From Mitsuaria sp. PDC51 (GTDB taxonomy: Bacteria; Pseudomonadota; Gammaproteobacteria; Burkholderiales; Burkholderiaceae_C), in contig NZ_FOZE01000002.1 of assembly GCF_900113225.1 (NCBI RefSeq), forward strand, positions 682,001 through 746,000: DNA of 64,000 nucleotides. Reading direction: 5' to 3'. This document shows positions 17,656-25,781 of this stretch, piece after piece (the stretch's first letter is position 1; every line of letters begins with the position of its first letter). The notes under the pieces were generated by a model. It was not told the origin of the DNA and did not search any database. It saw only the letters and a list, made by a program, of their open reading frames with translations. A program made the translations under genes and the position numbers.

Positions 17656-18662
17656 CGGCGGTCGCCGCCGTCGTCTTCGTCGAGGTCGTCGTCCGGGTCC
17701 TCGTCCTCGTCCTCGTCGCCGGACGCGTCCGCGTCACGCGTGCCGCGCTTGGCCAGCGCGGCGCGGGCTTCCTTCTCCGCCAGCTTGGCCGCTTCGGCGG
17801 CCTCGGCCGCCGCGGTCCATTCGGCGAATTCGGCCGGCGTCTCCAGCGTGATCCGGCCGAGCTGCCCCTGGCGCAGGTCGTACAGCAGGATCTCGGCCGC
17901 CTTCTGCGTGTTGATGCGCCCCCCCGACAGCACCGCGCCGCGCCGCTTGCCGATCAAGGCCAGCACCTCGCCGTCCAGCAGGCTGGCGTCCGGCTCGAGC
18001 TGGTAACGGCTCTTGAGCGACTGCGGATAGTGCCGGCGCAGATAACCCAACAGGTCCAGCGCGACGACTTCCTCCTCGAAGGCATTGCGGCCGACCGCGC
18101 CGCTGGCGGCCAGGTTGATGCCAGCCTCGGGCACGCGGATCTTGGGCCACAGCATGCCCGGGGTGTCGAAGAGGTAGACACCCTTGTCGAGCAGGATCTT
18201 CTGCTCGATCTTGGTGATGCCCGGTTCGTCGCCGGTGGCGGCGGCACGCTTGCCCACGATCGTGTTGATCAGCGTCGACTTGCCGACGTTGGGAATGCCG
18301 CAGATCAGCACCCGCAGCGGCTTGTCCAGCCCGCCCCGGTGCGGCGCCAGCGCGCGGCACTCGGCCGCCATCAGCTTGGCCAGGCCGGGCTGACCCTGGT
18401 GGATCGCCACCGCCTGCGTGTCCGGACGGGAGCGGTAGAAGGCCAGCCACTCCGCCGTGCGGGCGGGATCCGCCAGATCCTGCTTGTTGAGCAGCTTCAG
18501 CGCCGGCCGGCCGGCCGTCAGCTGCGCGATCAGCGGATTGGCACTGCTCGCGGGCACGCGGGCATCGAGCATCTCGATGACCACGTCGATGCCGCTCTTC
18601 ATGCGCTCGCGGATCGCGCCCCGGGTCTTGTGCATGTGCCCGGGAAACCATTGAATCGCCAT
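17649..18662 (-). CDS. ylqF: Ribosome biogenesis GTPase YlqF/RbgA
   Basis: 337 residues. It is a circularly permuted GTPase acting late in 50S subunit assembly. The permuted order is visible: G4 NKQD (59-62), then G1 GIPNVGKST (122-130), then G3 DTPG (166-169). The N-terminus MAIQWFPGHMHKTRG is the family start (ATG 18662); the frame stays open upstream but with no homology. The last about 30 residues are almost only Asp/Glu (DEDEDEDPDDDLDEDDGG), an acidic tail not found in the short form of the family. It overlaps the convergent TRIC gene by 7 bases. Confidence 0.92.
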   Translation of the reverse strand: MAIQWFPGHMHKTRGAIRERMKSGIDVVIEMLDARVPASSANPLIAQLTAGRPALKLLNKQDLADPARTAEWLAFYRSRPDTQAVAIHQGQPGLAKLMAAECRALAPHRGGLDKPLRVLICGIPNVGKSTLINTIVGKRAAATGDEPGITKIEQKILLDKGVYLFDTPGMLWPKIRVPEAGINLAASGAVGRNAFEEEVVALDLLGYLRRHYPQSLKSRYQLEPDASLLDGEVLALIGKRRGAVLSGGRINTQKAAEILLYDLRQGQLGRITLETPAEFAEWTAAAEAAEAAKLAEKEARAALAKRGTRDADASGDEDEDEDPDDDLDEDDGGDRRQ

Positions 18663-18812
18663 GGGGCGGGATTGTCGGTGATCTGGTGGGGGGTGTGTTC
18701 CACCTGCCGCGGGCGAGCGCTTGGCCGCCAGAGCGCAGGGCCTTGGCGGCAAGCGCCAAGACCCCGCGCCCTGCCGTCCCCGAACCACCGAGGCGGGCGC
18801 CGAAGTCGTGCC

Positions 18813-19220
18813 TCAGTTCGGGGCCGGCGCCGGGCGAAGCTCAACGATCGTCGGGGCACCGTCGCGCGACTCGATGCGCACCTCGACCTTGTCGCCAGCC
18901 TTCATCGCCGTCAGCTGCGCAGCGCTCAGCACACCAGGCGCCAGCTTGAAAGGCATCGTCATGCCCGGCATGTCCAGATGACGGATCTCGCCATGCTTGA
19001 GCGTCAACTTCTGCTGCGCCGCGTCGACACGACGGACCTCGGCGGCAATCCAGTCCTGCGACGACGCCGTGGCGTCGGCACTCGCGGCCGGCGAGGCAGC
19101 AGGCGAGGGCTGGCCGTGGCCCTCATGGCCCTCGTGCCCTTCATGCTGAGCGCGCGCGGGCGAGGCCGCGGCGATCACGCTCAGCGCGATGGCGGCAAGG
19201 AGGGTGGGAAAACGGTTCAT
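18813..19220 (-). CDS. CusF-like periplasmic copper-binding protein
   Basis: 135 residues. Signal peptide about 1-24 (ending ARA-QH), then a histidine-rich repeat HEGHEGHEGHG, an Ala/Ser/Pro linker, and a CusF-like OB fold (about 52-128). The copper site is visible as His in LTLKHGEIRHLDMPGMTMPF: the His and the two Met of MTM match CusF ligands, while the Trp that caps copper in E. coli CusF is replaced by Met, as in SilB-type C-terminal domains. It should shuttle Cu(I)/Ag(I) in the periplasm. It is the last gene of the copper operon, 90 bases after the multicopper oxidase gene. Confidence 0.85.
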   Translation of the reverse strand: MNRFPTLLAAIALSVIAAASPARAQHEGHEGHEGHGQPSPAASPAASADATASSQDWIAAEVRRVDAAQQKLTLKHGEIRHLDMPGMTMPFKLAPGVLSAAQLTAMKAGDKVEVRIESRDGAPTIVELRPAPAPN

Positions 19221-19310
19221 GGTGATCTCCTGGTGAGCGTTTGAATCGAGGTCGACGGCGCGCGGATCGCACGTCGCGGATCGCGCGCCGATGTTGTGAT
19301 GAGCAATGGG

Positions 19311-20732
19311 TCAATGGCCTTGATGGCCGTGGCCATCGGGCTTGCGCACGCGCAGCGGTTCGGGCGCGGGCGCCGACGAGGGCGCAGCGGTCCTCGGTGC
19401 GGGAGCCGACGGCGCTCCGAGCGGGGCATCGACCGCGCGAGCGACCGTGCCGCGCGGCGCGGCGTACCAGCCCGGATCGCGGTAGTCGCCGGGCTTCTGG
19501 TCCTTGCGGACCTTGAGGACGCTGAACATGCCGCCCATCTCCAGCGCGCCATGCGGCCCCCGCCCGGCCATCATCGGGATGGTGTTCTCCGGCAGCGGCA
19601 TCTCCATCTCGGCCATGTCGGCCATGCCGCGCTCGCCCATCGCCATGTAGTCGGGGATGACCTTGTTGATGCGCGCGGCCAGTCCGCGGTGGTCGACGCC
19701 GATCAGCGTGTCGACCTCATGGCCCATGGCGTTCATCGTGTGGTGGCTCTTGTGGCAGTGGATGGCCCAGTCGCCGGGCTCGTCGGCGATGAATTCGATC
19801 TGCCGCATCTGGCCCACCGCGACGTCGGTGGTGACCTCGGGCCAGCGCGCGGACCTGGGCACCGGACCGCCATCGGTGCCGGTGACCTCGAACTCGTGCC
19901 CGTGCAGGTGGATGGGGTGGTTGGTCATGGTGAGGTTGCCGACCCGCACCCGCACGCGGTCGCCCTGGCGCACGTTGAGCGTGTCGATGCCCGGGAAGAC
20001 GCGGCTGTTCCAGGTCCACAGGTTGAAGTCGGTCATCGTCATCGTGCGCGGCGTGTAGCTGCCGGGATCGATGTCGTAGCTCGAGAGCAGGAAGCAGAAG
20101 TCGCGCTGCACCTCGGCGATCTGCGGATGCCGCGCCTTCGGATGGGTGACCCAGAAGCCCATCATGCCCATCGCCATCTGCGTCATTTCGTCCGCATGCG
20201 GGTGGTACATGAAGGTGCCGGGCCGGCGGGCGACGAACTCGTAGACGAAGGTCTCGCCCGGCTTGATCGCCGGCTGCGTGAGCCCGGAGACGCCGTCCAT
20301 GCCGTTGGGCAGGCGCTGGCCATGCCAGTGGACGCTGGTGTGCTCGGGCAGCTTGTTGGTGACGTAGATGCGCACGCGGTCGCCTTCGACGACCTCGATG
20401 GTGGGACCGGGCGACTGGCCGTTGTAGCCCCACAGGTGGGCGGTGCAGCCCGGCGCGAGTTCGCGCAGGACCGGCTCGGCGACGAGGTGGAATTCCTTGA
20501 CGCCGTCGCGCATGCGCCAGGGCAGCGTCCAGCCGTTGAGGGTGACGACGGGGTTGTAGGGGCGGCCGTCCGGCGGCGTCAGCGGCGGCGCGGTGTCGGG
20601 CGTGTCGCGCTGGGCGGGCTCGGGCAGCGCCGCCATCGCGACGCGCGAGACACCGCTCGCGTTGACCGCGCCGGCCGCGCCGAGCGCCGCACCCGCGGCG
20701 GCGCGGGCGAACAGGTTGCGTCGGGAAATCAT
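19311..20732 (-). CDS. Multicopper oxidase, Tat-exported, copper-resistance type
   Basis: 473 residues. Twin-arginine signal SRRNLF (3-8) followed by an Ala-rich core, so it is folded and loaded with copper before export. Cupredoxin domains carry the four copper motifs: HWHG, HPHAD, HPIHLHGH and HCHKSHH with the type 1 Cys. Met-rich segments (DEMTQMAMGMMGF; GMADMAEMEMPLPENTIPMM) are typical of enzymes oxidising toxic Cu(I). The C-terminus is His-rich (GHGHQGH). ATG 20732 has AAGGAT upstream. The gene starts 25 bases after the TolC-like gene and is in one operon with it. Confidence 0.92.
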   Translation of the reverse strand: MISRRNLFARAAAGAALGAAGAVNASGVSRVAMAALPEPAQRDTPDTAPPLTPPDGRPYNPVVTLNGWTLPWRMRDGVKEFHLVAEPVLRELAPGCTAHLWGYNGQSPGPTIEVVEGDRVRIYVTNKLPEHTSVHWHGQRLPNGMDGVSGLTQPAIKPGETFVYEFVARRPGTFMYHPHADEMTQMAMGMMGFWVTHPKARHPQIAEVQRDFCFLLSSYDIDPGSYTPRTMTMTDFNLWTWNSRVFPGIDTLNVRQGDRVRVRVGNLTMTNHPIHLHGHEFEVTGTDGGPVPRSARWPEVTTDVAVGQMRQIEFIADEPGDWAIHCHKSHHTMNAMGHEVDTLIGVDHRGLAARINKVIPDYMAMGERGMADMAEMEMPLPENTIPMMAGRGPHGALEMGGMFSVLKVRKDQKPGDYRDPGWYAAPRGTVARAVDAPLGAPSAPAPRTAAPSSAPAPEPLRVRKPDGHGHQGH

Positions 20733-20757
20733 CGGGAATCCTTTCAGGACCGCGCGC

Positions 20758-22188
20758 TCAATGCGCGGCGGCGCCGGCGGCTTCGGGCGCCGCGGCGGTC
20801 GGAGTCGGGGAAGCGGCCGTGGCGCCGTCGCGCACGGGGCCGAGCAGGCTCTGCGACAGCATCGATTCGGCGAGCCAGTAGTCGCGCCGCGCGTCGAGCG
20901 CGGCGGCGACGGCGCGGGCCTGGGCCCGCGCGTCGGCGAGCAGGTCCATGACGCCGACCAGCATGCCGTTGTAGCGCAGCAGGGTTTCGTCGGAGACCTG
21001 ACGGGCCAGCGGCAGCACCTCGTCGTGATGACGCCGGGCGATGCGCCAGGCGGTCTCCGCGCGGGCCCGCGCGACGCGGACTTCGGAGCGCGCGTCGATC
21101 GCCACCTGCGCGGTCCGCTCGAGCGACTGCCCGTAGGCCTCGCGGGCACCGGCCACGCGCGCCTGGCCCCAGTCGAAGAGCGGCAGCTCGACGCTGAGCT
21201 CGACGCCCCGCTGGGTGGGTTCCTCGTTGCTGCTGTTGCGCTGCAGGCCGAGTTCGAGCACGTTGATCCGGCCGGTCCGGCGCGTCAGGCCCAGCTGCGC
21301 GGCGAGCTGCTCCGAGTCGCGCTTCGCGGCCTGGATGTCGAGCCGCTGCGCCACCGCCTGCCGCTCGAGGTCGTCGGCGGCGCGGAAGTCGGTCGGCACG
21401 TCGGGCAGGCGCTCCGGCAGCGTCAACCTCGTCACGTCGTCGCCCCACAGGCCGATCGCGCGGATCAGCGCCTCGCGGTCACCGGTCGCCTGCAGCTCGG
21501 CCTGCTCCAGCGCGAGCTGGGCCTCGGCCAGCACCGCGCGCTCGCGGGCGAGCCGCAGCGCGCTGACATTGCCGGCCTGGCGCATCCGCAGCGCCAGTTC
21601 CGCACCGGCGGAGGCGGAGTCCAGCACCGTGCGCGCCTGCAGCAGGCGCTCCTGCGCGGCGACGGCCTGGACCCAGCTGCGACGCGCCTGGGAGGCGACG
21701 TCGAGCAGCTGCTGCCCGACGCGCGCCTGCTCGCGGGCCAGGGCCTGGGCGGCGGCGTCCTGGCGGGCACCGCGGCCGAGCAGGCTCAGCAGGTTGAACT
21801 CGAGACCGCGCTCGATCTCGCGCTCGTCGCCGCGCACGAGGCGGCCCAGGCTCAGGACCGGGTTCGGCCAGAGCAGCGTCTGCACGCGCTCGGCGTCGGC
21901 CATGCCCAGGCCGTAAAGGCCGGCCTGCAGGCCGCGGTGGTTCAGCAGCGCGAGCTGCACCGCGCCCTGGGCATCGAGCGGCCGGGCCAGCAGGGCGTCG
22001 GTGCGCGCGCGGGCGGCGGCGCGCTGGTCGTCGGTGCGCTGCAGCGGCAGGTCGCTGCCCAGCCAGTCGCGGCTCTGCCGCTGGATCGGCTCGGCCGCCT
22101 GCTCCGGCGAGAGCGACGCGCAGGCCGAAAGGCCCAGCGCCAGCAGCACGGGCAGGGCCAGGCGCAGGGAAGTCATCGTCGAGGACAT
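20758..22188 (-). CDS. TolC-family outer-membrane lipoprotein
   Basis: 476 residues from ATG 22188, preceded by GAGGAG. The N-terminus MSSTMTSLRLALPVLLALGLSACASL has a lipobox (LSAC), so it is lipidated. Two TolC-type coiled-coil halves follow (for example LLWPNPVLSLGRL and GVELSVELPLFDWGQARV), which assemble to trimeric outer-membrane ducts. No RND pump or adaptor gene lies nearby. The partner in this operon is the multicopper oxidase, as seen in other Burkholderiales copper clusters. The start is 10 bases after the His-tailed small protein gene. Confidence 0.88.
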   Translation of the reverse strand: MSSTMTSLRLALPVLLALGLSACASLSPEQAAEPIQRQSRDWLGSDLPLQRTDDQRAAARARTDALLARPLDAQGAVQLALLNHRGLQAGLYGLGMADAERVQTLLWPNPVLSLGRLVRGDEREIERGLEFNLLSLLGRGARQDAAAQALAREQARVGQQLLDVASQARRSWVQAVAAQERLLQARTVLDSASAGAELALRMRQAGNVSALRLARERAVLAEAQLALEQAELQATGDREALIRAIGLWGDDVTRLTLPERLPDVPTDFRAADDLERQAVAQRLDIQAAKRDSEQLAAQLGLTRRTGRINVLELGLQRNSSNEEPTQRGVELSVELPLFDWGQARVAGAREAYGQSLERTAQVAIDARSEVRVARARAETAWRIARRHHDEVLPLARQVSDETLLRYNGMLVGVMDLLADARAQARAVAAALDARRDYWLAESMLSQSLLGPVRDGATAASPTPTAAAPEAAGAAAH

Positions 22189-22198
22189 CGGGGGCTCC

Positions 22199-22579
22199 TC
22201 AATGGTGGTGATGGCCGCCGGCCGGGGCCGAGGTGGCGCTGGCGGGGACCGAGGCGGCGCCGGCCGCAGACGCGGCGCTCGCCGGGGCGGAGGAGGCAGC
22301 GGCCGGTCGGGCGGGCGACGCTGGCGGCGGGGCGGGTGCGTTAGCGGCTTGGCTTTCGCGCAGTAGCGCGCGCCAGCCGCCGGCCTCGTGGACACGGCGG
22401 TTGGCCTGGCGCCAGTCGCCGACACCGGGGTCGGCGACGGCGGCGCCGGAGGCGGGCACGGGCGGCTTGACGATCGGCGCGGGCGTGGTCGCCCGTGGGT
22501 CGGCGGGATCGGGGGGCGCGGCCGCGGCAGACCCGAGGGTCGCGGCCACGGCCAGCAGGCAGAGCAATCGAGAAGACAT
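22199..22579 (-). CDS. Small exported His-tailed protein of the copper operon, unknown
   Basis: 126 residues; not a family I can name. Signal peptide about 1-20 (LLCLLAVAATLGSAAAAP), then a Pro/Ala segment, a short conserved-looking core DWRQANRRVHEAGGWRALLRES (about 55-76), a long Ala/Pro/Ser tail and the end GGHHHH. The histidine end suggests metal binding. Position 10 bases before the TolC-like gene and in the same operon supports a periplasmic copper role, possibly with the channel or oxidase. This is inference from context. Confidence 0.65.
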   Translation of the reverse strand: MSSRLLCLLAVAATLGSAAAAPPDPADPRATTPAPIVKPPVPASGAAVADPGVGDWRQANRRVHEAGGWRALLRESQAANAPAPPPASPARPAAASSAPASAASAAGAASVPASATSAPAGGHHHH

Positions 22580-22621
22580 GGCTTCCTCGCGGAGGATCGG
22601 GAGCAGGGAGGACTGCCCAGA

Positions 22622-22751
22622 CCCCTCACCCCTGCCCTCTCCCCGCCAGCGGGGAGAGGGAGTCAGTCAGACCGATCTCCAGCGCCACCAGCGGGGCGAA
22701 GGATCGGATCGGACTCCCCCTCCCGCTTGCGGGAGAGGGTGGGGGTGAGGG
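22622..22751. repeat. REP-like compound palindrome
   Basis: Two hairpins lie in opposite orientation. The left one contains CCCTCTCCCCGC..GCGGGGAGAGGG (about 22635-22660), the right one CCCTCCCGC..GCGGGAGAGGG (about 22717-22739). The outer flanks CCCCTCACCCC (left) and GGGGTGAGGG (right) are also complementary, so the whole can fold into one cruciform-like structure. This is the form of the dispersed intergenic palindromes of Burkholderiales. It fills the gap between the His-tailed gene and the Met/His-rich gene of the same strand. Confidence 0.65.
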
Positions 22752-22841
22752 TCAGTGCAGGCCGCCGGCCGGGCCGTCATCAGACGGAACCCGGCACGAT
22801 GGCGACGCTCACGGCGGCTCGTCCAGGACGAGCGCCGGCGT

Positions 22842-23357
22842 TCAGGCGAGGAAGGTTTTTGGCGGCCGCTCGAGCGGCTGCGGCGTCTGCTCGGGCGCGT
22901 CGATGGCGCGGAGCGTGGGGGTGGCGTCGCGCAGGTCCTGCGCGGCGAGCATCAGCGGCGCGATCGGCATCGCGGCGCCGATGCAGCACTGCAGGCAGAT
23001 GCCGCAGTGGTGATCGGTGGCGGCATCCCCGCCGTCATCGTGCGGCGCAGCGGCGTCCGTCGGCGACAGGTCCGTCGAGGCCCCGTCATGGCCGCCGTGC
23101 GTCATGCCGCCCATGCCGGTCCCGTCGTGGCCCATCGCGCCCATGTGCATGGCGCCCATGTCCATGCCGGCCATCTCATGGCAATCGGTGGGCATCGTCG
23201 CGACGCCGCCGCCGCCGTGCGCGGACATCAGCGCCATGCCGATGCCCATCGTGGCCGCGAGCGCCCCCTGCAGCGGCAGGGTCAGGGCCAGGACGGCCAG
23301 CACCAGCCAGCGGCTCCAGAGGAGCCGGCGCGGACCGGTGGCGTTCAAACGGGACAT
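22842..23357 (-). CDS. Met/His/Cys-rich membrane or exported protein, copper context
   Basis: 171 residues from ATG 23357. An N-terminal hydrophobic segment (about 13-36, WSRWLVLAVLALTLPLQGALA) acts as signal or anchor. The middle is extraordinarily rich in Met, His, Gly and Asp (repeats such as MDMGAMHMGAMGHDGTGMGGMTHGGHDG). A cysteine cluster HHCGICLQCC follows, then a hydrophobic stretch and a proline-rich tail. The organisation resembles DUF2946-type proteins found near copper genes, but I cannot assign it firmly. Methionine, histidine and cysteine ligands suggest Cu(I) binding in the periplasm. The gene lies between the TonB-like gene and the REP-like element. Confidence 0.65.
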   Translation of the reverse strand: MSRLNATGPRRLLWSRWLVLAVLALTLPLQGALAATMGIGMALMSAHGGGGVATMPTDCHEMAGMDMGAMHMGAMGHDGTGMGGMTHGGHDGASTDLSPTDAAAPHDDGGDAATDHHCGICLQCCIGAAMPIAPLMLAAQDLRDATPTLRAIDAPEQTPQPLERPPKTFLA

Positions 23358-23435
23358 GGGGCCGGAGTGTAGGCGAGGCGAGGCCCGGGCGCTCATCTCG
23401 GCCCTGGCGGCCACAGGGCCTCCCGACCTCCCGGC

Positions 23436-23774
23436 TCAGTCCTCGTTCTTGAAGACCAGCTTGACCTCGTGCGTCTCCTTCTGGCCGCTGGGCTCGAACT
23501 TCCAGTCCATCAGCGCGCGGGTGACGGCCTTGTCGAAGACCTTGCGCGGCTCGGCCTCCAGGATCTCGACGCCCGAGACCTTGCCGTCCGGCTCGATGTT
23601 CATCTTGGCGCGCACCGAGCCCTGCGAGATCGACTGGCGGGCGGCTTCGGCCGGAAACTCCGGCGGCACCTTCTTGACGATCTTCGGCGTGGCATGGGCG
23701 CCGGCGGCCAGGACCAGCGCGGCGGCCAGGCCCAGCAGGCTGCGGGAAACGGTGGGGATCAGGTTCTTGCTCAT
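23436..23774 (-). CDS. Exported TonB C-terminal-domain protein
   Basis: 112 residues. Signal peptide about 1-28 (ending AHA-TP), then a single TonB C-terminal domain (GSVRAKMNIEPDGKVSGVEILEAEPRKVFDKAVTRALMDWKFEP). The membrane anchor and Pro-rich spacer of a full TonB are absent, so it cannot transduce energy in the usual way and is probably a free periplasmic protein. Similar short forms are common in Burkholderiales. It is 78 bases upstream of the Met/His-rich gene and downstream of no obvious copper regulator; membership of the copper operon is possible. Confidence 0.8.
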   Translation of the reverse strand: MSKNLIPTVSRSLLGLAAALVLAAGAHATPKIVKKVPPEFPAEAARQSISQGSVRAKMNIEPDGKVSGVEILEAEPRKVFDKAVTRALMDWKFEPSGQKETHEVKLVFKNED

Positions 23775-23849
23775 CTTGGGACCTCGTACGTCTTGGGTGA
23801 GGAAAGCGGGATTTCCGGTAGGAACTGGGCGACTCGCGCAGCCGGGACT

Positions 23850-25412
23850 TCAGGTCGCGGAGCGGGCGGTGCTGAAGAAGCCCACGGCCTGCACCAGGCG
23901 CGAGCTGCTGTCGCGCAGCGAGTCGGTGGAGCGGGTCAGTTCGTCGACCAGCGTGGTGTTCTGCTGCGTCGCGCGGTCCAGCTCGTTCATCGCGTTGTTC
24001 ACGACGCCGACGCCGGCCGCCTGCTCCTGGGCCGAATGCGAGATCTCCTCGATCAGCTGGCCCATGTTGTTGACCTCGTCCACCACCGAGCGGATCGTCG
24101 CGCCGGCGTTGTTGACCAGCGCCGTGCCGTTCTCGACCTTGACGGACGATTCCTGGATCAGGACCTTGATCTCCTTGGCGGCCTGCGCCGAGCGCGAGGC
24201 CAGCGCCCGCACTTCCGACGCGACCACCGCGAAGCCCTTGCCGTGCTCGCCGGCACGGGCCGCTTCCACCGCGGCGTTCAGCGCCAGGATGTTGGTCTGG
24301 AAGGCGATGCCGTCGATGACGCCGATGATGTCGCCGATCTTGCGCGAGCTCGCGCTGATCTCCTCCATCGTCGAGACGACCTGGCTCACCACCGTGCCGC
24401 CGGCCGAGGCCGACTGGCGCGCCTTGCTGGCGATGCTGGCGGCCTTGCGGGTCAGCTCGCTGGCGCCGTTCAGGTTGGAGGCGATCTGCTCCACCGACGC
24501 GGCGGTGTTCTGCAGGCTCTCGGCGGAACGCGCGGTGCGGTCCGACAGGTCGACGTTGCTGCCGGCGATCTCGTTGGAGTTCTGGGCCACCTCGCCCGCC
24601 GCGGCGCTCACGCTGGCCACCACGCCCGACAGCGCGGTCTGCATGTCGCGCATCGCGTGCAGCATCTGCGCCAGTTCGTCGGAGCCCTGCACGTCGATGT
24701 GCTGCGACAGGTCGCCCGAGCTGATCGCCTGCGCCGCGTCCTTGGCCTTGCGCGCCGGCACGATGATCGACCGCGCGATCGTCAGGCCGCCGACACCCCC
24801 GATGACCACGGCGATCACGACCAGCAGGCCGGTGATGACGATGGACTGGTTGGCCAGCTTCGCGCCGCCTTCGGCCAGCGCGCGGCCACCGGCGAACTGC
24901 AGCTCGACCAGGCTCTTGAGCGTGTCCTGGTAATCCTTCTGCGCCGGACGCACATCCTTGATCAGGGCCTCGCGGGCCTCGTCCGGGCTGCCGTCCTGCT
25001 GCACCGTCAGGAACTTGGACACGGCGGCGGCGAACCTTGTCTGGTGCTCGCGCACCTTGGCCACGACTTCCTTGTCCTCCTTGACATCGGCGACCTTGGC
25101 CTCGAGCTCGGCCAACTGCTTCTGGCCCTCCTCGAGCGCGGCGGCGATGTCGTTCTTCTGGCGCTTGATCGCGTTGGCCGTGTCCAGCAGCAGCAGGTCG
25201 CGGGAGGCGCGCGCGATGATGTTGACGTCGCTCTCCAGCGTGTTGGCCAGGGCGATCTTCACGAGGCTGGAGTCGGCCGTCGTGCTCAGGTCATGGGAGA
25301 GGCGGCTGGCGTTGTGGGCGCCGAAAGCGCCGATCACGATCAGCAGCAGGATCAGCAGCGCATAGCTCAGCGTCAGGCGCTGGCCGATGCGCAGGCGGGA
25401 TAGAAACGACAT
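23850..25412 (-). CDS. Methyl-accepting chemotaxis protein
   Basis: 520 residues. Tsr/Tar-like layout: TM1 about 12-31, a four-helix-bundle periplasmic sensor (about 32-185), TM2 about 188-210, HAMP (about 212-265) and a methyl-accepting cytoplasmic coiled coil with the invariant hairpin [32 protein letters not shown]. No C-terminal CheR-tethering pentapeptide is seen (ends FFSTARSAT). It signals to CheA/CheW. The ligand is unknown. The long 5' gap (25413-25781) should hold its promoter; I found no clear sigma-28 site there. Confidence 0.93.
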   Translation of the reverse strand: MSFLSRLRIGQRLTLSYALLILLLIVIGAFGAHNASRLSHDLSTTADSSLVKIALANTLESDVNIIARASRDLLLLDTANAIKRQKNDIAAALEEGQKQLAELEAKVADVKEDKEVVAKVREHQTRFAAAVSKFLTVQQDGSPDEAREALIKDVRPAQKDYQDTLKSLVELQFAGGRALAEGGAKLANQSIVITGLLVVIAVVIGGVGGLTIARSIIVPARKAKDAAQAISSGDLSQHIDVQGSDELAQMLHAMRDMQTALSGVVASVSAAAGEVAQNSNEIAGSNVDLSDRTARSAESLQNTAASVEQIASNLNGASELTRKAASIASKARQSASAGGTVVSQVVSTMEEISASSRKIGDIIGVIDGIAFQTNILALNAAVEAARAGEHGKGFAVVASEVRALASRSAQAAKEIKVLIQESSVKVENGTALVNNAGATIRSVVDEVNNMGQLIEEISHSAQEQAAGVGVVNNAMNELDRATQQNTTLVDELTRSTDSLRDSSSRLVQAVGFFSTARSAT

Positions 25413-25781
25413 CGATTCCCTCGCAACGATTCAGTTGTTGTTGATTGGCCGGACAGCGCGGGCACGTCGGCGCTCGTGGCGTCGTCGCTGCGGTCCGACC
25501 ATCGGATTCGGCGCGATCATCGTTGGACTTGATCCGGGGCATCGATGCCGGTTCCGAGGGCCCGTGAATTCTGACGCGGCACTTGCAACTGAATGCAAAC
25601 GGCGTTTTCACTGGCTCGGTAGAAGCCCTAATGCGGCGCTCGGCGCGGTTTCATGATTCCTGCACATTCCTTCGCGAGTCGCCCGCGTCGCGCCCGTATC
25701 CGCGCCGTAACCGCCTCGCGGCCAGCGCGCCTCGTCGCATCGAGGGTCAGGGCTTGCCGCTCTCCGGCAGCGGCAGGAGGG
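25413..25781. other. Intergenic region, no gene seen
   Basis: About 370 bases between the diguanylate cyclase gene and the chemotaxis receptor gene, both on the minus strand. I see no plausible reading frame, terminator hairpin with T-run, or sigma-28 consensus. It is slightly less GC-rich near 25560-25660. It presumably carries the receptor promoter. Confidence 0.4.
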
